From positions 1 to 11,576 of the forward strand of contig DAISJD010000096.1 of assembly GCA_036821645.1 (NCBI GenBank): a DNA stretch of 11,576 bases. The letters run 5' to 3'. The notes under the pieces were generated by a model. That model saw only the letters and a list, made by a program, of their open reading frames with translations, was not told the origin of the DNA and made no database searches. The stretch comes from DAISJD01 sp036821645. Its GTDB lineage: Bacteria > Pseudomonadota > Alphaproteobacteria > ATCC43930 > CGMCC-115725. Numbering within the stretch: the stretch's first letter is position 1; every line of letters starts with the position of its first letter. Both the position numbers and the translations under genes were made by a program. Positions 6,550 through 11,576 of the stretch are shown piece after piece.

Positions 6550-6642
6550 GTGTTCCCGTTGCAGATCTGGTGATTGCCATAAGCGGGTACCGTTTTTGTC
6601 GCACATCGACGCCAAGCGGCCTGTGGTGTTTGCGCGTTTTCA

Positions 6643-6671
6643 TTCGGTTTCGGGGCGAAAAACGCTACACT
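6643..6671 (+). promoter_or_regulatory. Weak candidate nudC promoter
   Basis: TTCGGT (6643-6648) and TACACT (6666-6671) are spaced by 17 bp, about 60 bases ahead of the nudC ATG. A GCGTTTT/AAAACGC inverted repeat (6634-6640, 6659-6665) spans the same place. Both hexamers are imperfect, so this is only a guess for the region divergent from ffs. Confidence 0.25.
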
Positions 6672-6732
6672 TGCCGCGACCGCCGCCGTGCCGGTCTTGC
6701 TGTGCGGTTTTGGCTATGTGAAGCTTGGGACT

Positions 6733-7689
6733 ATGAAACGACCAAATTTTTATACTGGGGCTCGTCTCGATCGAGTCTCGGCGTCGCGTCAGGATGCGGC
6801 GTGGCTGTCCGGGTTGCTTGAAGAGGGTGACGGGCGTTTCATTCCGGTGTGGCGGGGACAAGTCCTGATCGAAGAGGGTGCGACCGGCCCTATCGCGCGC
6901 GTGGTGGCACAAGATAACGTCGTCGGGCTTCTGGCGGAAATGCCGGTGATTTTGCTTGGGCTTGCAGAGGGCGATGGGGCGGGACGCGATCCGCATTTTG
7001 CTCTCGATCTCTCGCATTTACCCGACCCAGAGACCGCTTTGGCCGCCTTGAATCTGGGTGATAATCTGGGTGCTGGCGCCCAATTTCAGGATCTGCGCGC
7101 GGTAGGCCCGGTCTTGGCGGCGGCCGATGGGGCTAGGCTTGCCTATGCGAAGGCCTTGGTAACGTGGCACGAGCGTCATCGGTTTTGCGGGTTGTGCGGG
7201 TCTCCCACCCGCCTCACGGCGGCGGGGCATGTGCGTCTTTGTACCAATGCTGGGTGTGCGACCAGTCATTTTCCCCGGACCGATCCGGCCGTGATCATGT
7301 TGGTGACGGCGGGGGACGCCTGTCTTTTAGGGCGGCAAGCGGCGTGGCCGCCGGGGATGTATTCCACCCTGGCCGGGTTCGTCGAACCGGGCGAAAGTCT
7401 CGAAGAGGCGGTGGCGCGGGAAGTTTTTGAAGAATCCGGCGTCACGGTCGGGGCGGTGCACTACCATTCGAGCCAACCCTGGCCGTTTCCGAGTTCGATC
7501 ATGCTGGGCTTTTATGCCGATGCGACCAGCCGGTCGGTCAATGTCGATCGTGACGAGTTGGAAGATGCCCGCTGGTTTACCCGCGACTGGATCAAGGCCC
7601 AGGTTCAGGCCCAGAACGAGGCATTTCGTCTGCCGCGCCGCGATTCGATCGCGCGCCGTCTCATCGAAGATTGGCTGACGGCGGATTGA
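6733..7689 (+). CDS. nudC: NAD(+) diphosphatase, NudC-type Nudix hydrolase
   Basis: NudC hydrolyses NAD(H) to NMN(H) and AMP and, in the characterised enzymes, removes NAD caps from RNA. The product has 318 residues. It has an N-terminal domain opening FYTGARLDR, a zinc ribbon with C152, C155, C170 and C175, and a Nudix box at residues 215-237 (G, then E, then REVFEESGV, matching GX5EX7REUXEEXGU). The motif SQPWPFPSS at 247-255 is the hallmark that separates NudC from other Nudix enzymes. I chose the ATG at 6733 because it begins just before the conserved FYTG segment. The frame is open back to a GTG at 6688, but those residues do not look like the family. GGGA just upstream is a weak ribosome-binding site. 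The gene is divergent from ffs and converges on the MAPEG gene. Confidence 0.94.
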   Translation: MKRPNFYTGARLDRVSASRQDAAWLSGLLEEGDGRFIPVWRGQVLIEEGATGPIARVVAQDNVVGLLAEMPVILLGLAEGDGAGRDPHFALDLSHLPDPETALAALNLGDNLGAGAQFQDLRAVGPVLAAADGARLAYAKALVTWHERHRFCGLCGSPTRLTAAGHVRLCTNAGCATSHFPRTDPAVIMLVTAGDACLLGRQAAWPPGMYSTLAGFVEPGESLEEAVAREVFEESGVTVGAVHYHSSQPWPFPSSIMLGFYADATSRSVNVDRDELEDARWFTRDWIKAQVQAQNEAFRLPRRDSIARRLIEDWLTAD

Positions 7690-7710
7690 GGCGGCAGGAT
7701 CCCGCCGCCT
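7689..7710. terminator. Hairpin between convergent nudC and MAPEG genes
   Basis: AGGCGGC (7689-7695) pairs with GCCGCCT (7704-7710) around an 8-base loop. It starts at the nudC stop codon and lies 9 bases beyond the 3' end of the opposing gene. There is no T-tract in either direction. Its GC-rich stem and position between two converging genes suggest a shared weak terminator or transcript-end stabiliser. Confidence 0.4.
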
Positions 7711-7719
7711 CTCGGGCCG

Positions 7720-8118
7720 TTACGACAGGGCCGACAGCACCGACCCCGCAAGCCCGCCCAGAATGAGGACCAACGTGGGCAAGGCCGACAGCATGAAGCC
7801 GATACCCCGTTTTTCCGGGTCGCGGTAATAGGCTTGCGAATAAAGGATGCGCCCGATCACGAAGAGAAGGCCGAGCAAGGCTGCAAGGGTGCTGGATACG
7901 GTCAGGCTGAACACCCAAAGCGCCGGGATGAAGGCGATCAGTTGTTCAATCATGTTTTGTTGTACTCTGAGCTTCCGCTCGAAATCCGGGTGTCCGGTGA
8001 CGGCCGGGGCCTTGATCTTGTGTTTGCCGCGCGCCTGACCGCAGGCAATGAAATTCCACAGATAGACGAGCAGTGCCAAACTGGTGACAAGGGCAGGATA
8101 GGCCAAATCGTGATGCAT
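7720..8118 (-). CDS. MAPEG-family membrane protein
   Basis: MAPEG proteins (membrane-associated eicosanoid/glutathione metabolism family) are small four-helix membrane proteins. Some conjugate glutathione, but most bacterial members have no proven substrate. The product has 132 residues and four hydrophobic segments (about 5-25, 58-75, 77-95 and 108-130). The family pattern RVQQNMIEQLIAFIPALW is followed by GRILYSQAYYRDPEKRGIGF, which contain the conserved Arg, Asn, Glu, Tyr and Arg residues near the glutathione site of known members. The start ATG has GGGGA about 9 bases upstream. The gene lies 117 bp after pheA on the same strand, so it may be the end of the kdsB-pheA transcript or have its own promoter. 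The specific function is unknown. Confidence 0.88.
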   Translation of the reverse strand: MHHDLAYPALVTSLALLVYLWNFIACGQARGKHKIKAPAVTGHPDFERKLRVQQNMIEQLIAFIPALWVFSLTVSSTLAALLGLLFVIGRILYSQAYYRDPEKRGIGFMLSALPTLVLILGGLAGSVLSALS

Positions 8119-8201
8119 GACGATGATTCCCCGCTATGATCCAAGAGATCGCGACTTGAAAACGGACCCCACCCTAGCCGGATTTGCGCGAAAGTCGATG
8201 T

Positions 8202-8219
8202 CCGATCGCGCGGGATCGG
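8202..8219 (-). terminator. Weak hairpin downstream of pheA
   Basis: CCGATC (8202-8207) and GATCGG (8214-8219) form a 6-bp stem with a 6-base loop, 16 bases past the pheA stop when read on the minus strand. Only a T3 follows, so termination is doubtful. Confidence 0.2.
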
Positions 8220-8235
8220 GCGGGCACCGTCGCCG

Positions 8236-9099
8236 TCAGGTCGCGTCCGCTTGACGGCGGCGGAAAGGGTGAGCGGGATACGTCCCGAGAATCGAGATTT
8301 CCTCGGTGAAAAATGCCAATTCATCATAGGCGATGGCCCAACGCGGTTCTGCGGGGTGCACCTCGACATCGGCATAGAATTCGGTCGCGGTGAAACTGCC
8401 ACCCACCATATAGCTTTCGAGTTTGGTCATGTTGATGCCGAGGGTCGCAAATCCACCCAAGGCCTTATAGAGGGCGGCGGGGACGTTGCGGACCCGAAAC
8501 ACAAGGGTCGTAACCGACAGGGACGGAGTGTGTGCCGGCATTTCAGGGCTGCGGGCGAGGACGACGAACCGGGTCGTGTTATGGTCCGCATCTTCGATAT
8601 CGGCCTTGAGCGAGGCAAGGCCGTAAAGTCGGCCGGCGAGATCCGACGCAATCACCCCCACGGTTCGGTCGGGACTGCGGGCGAGATCGGCGGCCGAGCC
8701 TGCGGTATCGGTTGCAATCTGGGCGGTGGCCCCGAGATCCCGGATCAGGGTACGGCATTGGCTCAAGGCATGGACGTGGCTGCGCACGGTTTTGATCTCG
8801 TCGAGGCCGACGCCCGGCAAGGCCAAGAGATGGTGGCGGATCGGTTGATAATGTTCCGCAACGATATGCAAACCGGAACGCGGCAACAGGTGATGGACAT
8901 CGGCCACCCGTCCGGCAAGGGAGTTTTCGATCGGGATCATGGCGTAATCCGCATCGCCTTGGCGCACGGCGGCGATCGCATCTTCGAAGGTTCGACAGGG
9001 CAAGGTGCGCCGCTCGGGAAAAACGGCCCGGCAGGCGAGATCGGAATAGGCACCGGGGGCCCCTTGGAAGGCGATCAGAGTGTTTTGGGGATTGGACAT
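8236..9099 (-). CDS. pheA: Prephenate dehydratase with ACT domain
   Basis: The enzyme converts prephenate to phenylpyruvate, the committed step to phenylalanine. The 287-residue product is a stand-alone dehydratase without a chorismate mutase domain. The catalytic domain (1 to about 185) shows FQGAPGAYSD (11-20), IPIENS (55-60), SHVHALSQC (107-115) and the catalytic NTTRF (174-178, with T176). The ACT domain (about 196-272) should bind phenylalanine for feedback control. At the two positions known in E. coli as GALV and ESRP this protein reads AALY and ESYM. From memory the ESYM form is common in alphaproteobacterial PheA and is not a defect. The start ATG at 9099 gives the normal family N-terminus but has a poor ribosome-binding site. 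The gene follows kdsB by 33 bp on the same strand, so the two probably share a transcript. Confidence 0.95.
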   Translation of the reverse strand: MSNPQNTLIAFQGAPGAYSDLACRAVFPERRTLPCRTFEDAIAAVRQGDADYAMIPIENSLAGRVADVHHLLPRSGLHIVAEHYQPIRHHLLALPGVGLDEIKTVRSHVHALSQCRTLIRDLGATAQIATDTAGSAADLARSPDRTVGVIASDLAGRLYGLASLKADIEDADHNTTRFVVLARSPEMPAHTPSLSVTTLVFRVRNVPAALYKALGGFATLGINMTKLESYMVGGSFTATEFYADVEVHPAEPRWAIAYDELAFFTEEISILGTYPAHPFRRRQADAT

Positions 9100-9132
9100 C
9101 GGGCGCTCGCGGGCTTGCTGGGAAAAACGCGG

Positions 9133-9906
9133 TTAAGGCCGGGATAGGATCCGCTCGGCTTGGATGAGATCGTTCGGCGTGTCGACGCCCAACGGAACGG
9201 TTGCGACCGACGTGGCGTCGATCCGCATCCCGGCTTCGAGGGCGCGCAATTGTTCCAGGCTTTCCCGCCGTTCCAACTGCCCTTGGGGCAGGGCCACGAA
9301 CCGTTCGAGGGCCGCCCGGCGATAGGCGTAGAGGCCGATATGGTGGAAAAGGGGACCGGGGCCTGTCGGGACCGTGGCGCGACTGAAATAAAGGCAACGT
9401 CCCTGCTGCCCCGCCGTCCCGGTCCCTCGATCGTGCCAATGGATGACCGCCTTCACCACGCTTGGTCGGGTTTTTTCATCCTCATCCACGATGGGGGCAA
9501 CCAAGGTCGCGATATCGACGGCGGGATCTGTGACGAGGGGGGATAGGGCGTCCTTGATGAGCGTGGGGTCGAGGGTCGGCAGATCCCCCTGCACATTGAT
9601 GACGACGTCATGGGCACCCGCCGGATCGAACCGGCACACGGCTTGCCAAACCCGATCGGAGCCGGACGGCAGGGCCGGATCGGTCAGGATCGCCTGCCCC
9701 CCTGCCGCCCTGATCACATCGGCAATCGCCTCGTCGCCGCAGGCGACCAGGACCGGCCCGAGATTGGCGGCAATCGCCCGCCGCCAGACATGAAGGATCA
9801 TCGCCTCGCCCTGAATGAGGGCCAGCGGCTTGCCCGGCAGGCGGGTTGCGGCAAGGCGGGCGGGTATCACGATGAGGGGGCTGTGGCGCTGCGGTTGGTC
9901 GGGCAT
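9133..9906 (-). CDS. kdsB: 3-deoxy-manno-octulosonate cytidylyltransferase (CMP-KDO synthetase)
   Basis: KdsB activates KDO with CTP to give CMP-KDO, the donor for the inner core of lipopolysaccharide, so the organism is Gram-negative. The 257-residue product has the nucleotide-binding signature IPARLAATRLPGKPLALI, then ACGDEAIADV, SGSDRVWQA, NVQGDLP and the HIGLYAYRR segment, all in family order. I chose the ATG at 9906 because the signature then begins near residue 14, as in relatives. The frame stays open to GTG codons at 9933 and 9951, but these lie in a short direct repeat and would add a non-family extension. GAAGG lies 13 bases upstream of the ATG, rather far for a strong ribosome-binding site. 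It is first of the kdsB-pheA pair and divergent from the cytochrome c gene. Confidence 0.94.
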   Translation of the reverse strand: MPDQPQRHSPLIVIPARLAATRLPGKPLALIQGEAMILHVWRRAIAANLGPVLVACGDEAIADVIRAAGGQAILTDPALPSGSDRVWQAVCRFDPAGAHDVVINVQGDLPTLDPTLIKDALSPLVTDPAVDIATLVAPIVDEDEKTRPSVVKAVIHWHDRGTGTAGQQGRCLYFSRATVPTGPGPLFHHIGLYAYRRAALERFVALPQGQLERRESLEQLRALEAGMRIDATSVATVPLGVDTPNDLIQAERILSRP

Positions 9907-9921
9907 GGCAGTCAAAAAACC

Positions 9922-9952
9922 TTCGATGGGCACGACATGTTCGATGGGCACG
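9922..9952. repeat. 13-bp direct repeat just upstream of kdsB
   Basis: TTCGATGGGCACG occurs at 9922-9934 and 9940-9952, with an 18-bp period. It ends 16 bases before the chosen kdsB start. It may be a regulator site or RNA element, or the trace of a small duplication. Since 18 is a multiple of three it also leaves the upstream frame open. Confidence 0.7.
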
Positions 9953-10045
9953 GTACTTTGCGGCGGTTCGGCGATCCGATCCAGTCTGGCGATTGCGCAT
10001 GGCTGCCATGGCGATCGGGTTAGGCGAGGGTGCCCGTATCAGGTA

Positions 10046-10077
10046 CCGATTGCGTGAAACGGGCCGCAATCGGCCCG
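10046..10077 (-). promoter_or_regulatory. Two mutually exclusive hairpins in the possible kdsB leader
   Basis: One stem is CCGATTGCG (10046-10054) with CGCAATCGG (10065-10073): 9 perfect pairs and a 10-base loop. The other is CGGGCCG (10060-10066) with CGGCCCG (10071-10077): 7 GC-rich pairs and a 4-base loop. They share 10065-10066 and 10071-10073, so only one can form at a time. Read toward kdsB the GC-rich stem is made first and is followed by TTT. The layout resembles an attenuator, or it may simply be two overlapping operator palindromes. Confidence 0.4.
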
Positions 10078-10300
10078 ATTTGCCGGACAGGACGGTCGGT
10101 CACGATGAACGATCGGCGAATGCTAATGCATTTTCGGACGGGATGAAGGGGAACATGCGACATATTTGATCTGCGTTCTGATCGGTTCTGCTTCGGCAGG
10201 TATCGACTTTTTTTGTAAATCGTGATGAAACCTGTTTTCTGTATGAAGGACATGGGCGGATTTGCCGCTCTGTTCGGGGTCGAGGTTGGTTGTGAGGATG

Positions 10301-10309
10301 TGCTAGATA
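10301..10309 (+). promoter_or_regulatory. Weak extended -10 candidate for the cytochrome c gene
   Basis: TG-C-TAGATA matches the extended -10 form (TGnTATAAT-like) at 10301-10309. No good -35 lies upstream. Transcription would start near 10316, giving a leader of about 50 bases. Confidence 0.25.
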
Positions 10310-10366
10310 GGTCTCCATCACGTTACCTCGTTCATTGTGCACTTAAACTCGGTCAAGGGCTGCAGC

Positions 10367-10912
10367 ATGTCTTCGTTAGAGTTCAACAAGCTCGTTGCGT
10401 CGGTTCTCGTCGCAGGGATCACCGGCATGGTGACGGGGCTCATCGCCGAGAATCTCGTTTCACCCCATCGGCTTGAAAAACCGGCCTACCCTATCGCCGC
10501 CAAAGAAGGCGGCGCAGAAGCAAAGGCACCGGCCGAGGAAAAAATCGCCCCATTGACGGCGGATCTCTTGGCCAAGGCGGATTTTGCCGCTGGCGAGGCG
10601 ATCTCCAAGAAATGCACGAGCTGCCATGGGTTCGACAAGGGCGGGGCTCATAAGGTGGGGCCGAATCTCTACGGGGTTCTGGGGCGTCCGCGCGGCAAGG
10701 CCGACGGCTATAATTATTCCGACTCCTTCAAAAAGTTTGCCGGTAATTGGACCGTGCAGGAGTTGCAGACCTTCATTGCGAATCCAAAAAACTATGCGCC
10801 GGGTACGAAGATGGGCTTCATCGGCCTGCCGAAACCCGAAGATCGGGCGAATTTGCTTGCCTATCTCAACAAGATGAGCGACGCACCGGTTGAGTTGGAC
10901 AAAGCACCCTGA
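10367..10912 (+). CDS. Membrane-anchored class I cytochrome c (CycM/c552-like)
   Basis: The 181-residue protein is predicted to carry electrons on the periplasmic side of the inner membrane. An uncleaved N-terminal anchor is likely (residues 6-30, FNKLVASVLVAGITGMVTG). An Ala/Glu/Pro/Lys-rich linker (about 37-70) leads to a single-haem domain with C83-T-S-C86-H87 as the covalent haem site and M149 in PGTKMGF as the probable sixth ligand. GPNLYGVLGRPRG is typical of mitochondrial-type cytochrome c. The layout resembles CycM of Bradyrhizobium and c552 of Paracoccus, which feed aa3-type cytochrome oxidase. That role is inferred, not shown. I chose the ATG at 10367 because AAGGG lies 7 bases upstream. 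An upstream GTG at 10337 lacks such a site. The stop overlaps the start of the hisN-like gene as TGATG. Confidence 0.93.
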   Translation: MSSLEFNKLVASVLVAGITGMVTGLIAENLVSPHRLEKPAYPIAAKEGGAEAKAPAEEKIAPLTADLLAKADFAAGEAISKKCTSCHGFDKGGAHKVGPNLYGVLGRPRGKADGYNYSDSFKKFAGNWTVQELQTFIANPKNYAPGTKMGFIGLPKPEDRANLLAYLNKMSDAPVELDKAP

Positions 10913-11576
10913 TGCTGCGTTCCGTTCCGCAGGCGGCCGTCCTCGACGAGGCGGCCGTTCTTGCCGGTGCCTTGGCCGATGCGGCGGGGGCGGTTATTCG
11001 CCCCTATTTCCGGTCGGATGTTGCCGTTCTGGACAAGGATGATGCCTCGCCCGTGACGGTTGCCGATCGCGAATCCGAGGCGAGCATGCGTCGTCTCATC
11101 AACCGTCATTTTCCCGACCATGGCATCTATGGCGAGGAATATGGGGTGGAACGGGCCGATGCGGATTTCGTCTGGGTCTTGGATCCGATCGACGGCACCC
11201 AATCTTTCATCAGCGGCCTGCCCCTCTTCGGTACCCTGATTGCCCTGCTTTATCAGGGCAATCCGGTGCTGGGCATTTTGGATCAGCCGATCAGCCGCGA
11301 ACGCTGGCTTGGGGTTGCTGGTCGTCCCACGCTTTTGAATGGGACCCCCGTCACGGTGCGGTCTTGTCCCGATTTGGCCGAGGCGAGCCTGTTCACCACC
11401 TCGCCCCATGCCTTCACCAAGGCCGAGTTCGACCGGTTTGAGGCGGTGCGCAGCCAAGTGAAGCGCACCCGGTATGGGACAGATTGTTATGCCTATGGTT
11501 TGTGCGCCATGGGTTTGTGCGATCTCGTGGTCGAAGCCTGTTTGAAGCCCTATGATTTCTGCGCCCATATCCCGAT
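10912..11576 (+). CDS. hisN: Histidinol-phosphatase, inositol-monophosphatase family (3' end beyond window)
   Basis: About 221 residues are visible, with no stop before the right edge. The inositol-monophosphatase metal site is intact: G-E75-E76 in YGEEYG, and D91 and D94 in WVLDPIDGT. A third acidic residue is D215 in KPYDFCAH. The segments FISGLPLFGTLIAL and YGTDCYAYGL follow the HisN subgroup (histidinol-phosphate to histidinol, histidine pathway) better than SuhB or CysQ, which is why I give that symbol. Activity on other sugar or nucleotide phosphates is possible in this superfamily. Compared with my memory of HisN, the pattern usually reading YGGD is YGTD here. The ATG at 10912 shares its A with the stop of the cytochrome gene, so translation is probably coupled. 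No strong ribosome-binding site of its own is visible. Confidence 0.88.
   Translation, partial: MLRSVPQAAVLDEAAVLAGALADAAGAVIRPYFRSDVAVLDKDDASPVTVADRESEASMRRLINRHFPDHGIYGEEYGVERADADFVWVLDPIDGTQSFISGLPLFGTLIALLYQGNPVLGILDQPISRERWLGVAGRPTLLNGTPVTVRSCPDLAEASLFTTSPHAFTKAEFDRFEAVRSQVKRTRYGTDCYAYGLCAMGLCDLVVEACLKPYDFCAHIP

Larger units (their letters stand above)
9907..10366. other. Intergenic region between divergent kdsB and cytochrome c gene
   Basis: These 460 bases hold no gene I can support. They contain a 13-bp direct repeat next to kdsB and the small palindrome CATGGC-T-GCCATG (9998-10010). Further in are a pair of overlapping hairpins (10046-10077), the inverted repeat AATGC-TAAT-GCATT (10119-10132), a T7 tract at 10208-10214, and a possible extended -10 for the cytochrome gene. 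Both divergent promoters must lie here, but I could not place the kdsB one. Open frames across the region lack family features and ribosome-binding sites. Confidence 0.6.

Noticed and set aside
10020..10342. Minus-strand frames of 77-80 codons upstream of the cytochrome gene
   Set aside because: Their translations are basic and unstructured, with no family features. They overlap each other and the likely promoter region.
1..11576. Search for mobile elements, tRNA genes, toxin-antitoxin or defence modules
   Set aside because: Apart from the pentapeptide gene, every sizeable coding region matches a housekeeping family. No transposase, terminal inverted repeat, tRNA or integrase was seen.

Overview
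The window looks like ordinary core chromosome of a GC-rich alphaproteobacterium, most probably Rhodospirillales-like. The evidence is the gene order: a small SRP RNA gene directly ahead of dnaX-ybaB-recR, and kdsB-pheA divergent from a membrane-anchored cytochrome c. Protein features also fit, such as a prephenate dehydratase whose ACT domain reads ESYM where ESRP is usual. I see no IS element, prophage, CRISPR array, tRNA or defence cassette, and no convincing new biological system. The only accessory-looking gene is a pentapeptide-repeat protein.

Layout. 1-201 (minus): N-terminal part of peptide deformylase, running off the left edge. 378-1934 (plus): rmuC, preceded by a hairpin plus T-tract with the form of an intrinsic terminator. 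1935-2252: a gene-free stretch with a very AT-rich 100-bp core. 2253-3488 (plus): a pentapeptide-repeat protein that appears to be an internal duplication. It converges on the minus-strand unit ffs (about 6418-6513), dnaX (4437-6275), ybaB (4114-4440) and recR (3495-4097). In that unit dnaX and ybaB overlap by ATGA, and recR follows 16 bp later. 6733-7689 (plus): NudC-type NAD(H) pyrophosphatase, divergent from ffs. It converges on a MAPEG-family membrane protein (7720-8118, minus). pheA (8236-9099) and kdsB (9133-9906) form a minus-strand pair, with kdsB first. A 460-bp intergenic region with several inverted repeats separates them from a membrane-anchored c-type cytochrome (10367-10912, plus). 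That gene overlaps by one base the start of a HisN-type histidinol-phosphatase, which runs off the right edge.

Functionally the genes are housekeeping: nascent protein maturation (def), membrane targeting (ffs), replication and recombinational repair (dnaX, ybaB, recR, rmuC), nucleotide or NAD-cap hydrolysis (nudC), LPS core synthesis (kdsB), phenylalanine and histidine biosynthesis (pheA, hisN) and respiratory electron transfer (cytochrome c). The points most worth a second look are regulatory or architectural: the terminator-like element ahead of rmuC, mutually exclusive hairpins and a 13-bp direct repeat ahead of kdsB, the AT island before the pentapeptide gene, and the duplicated architecture of that protein.
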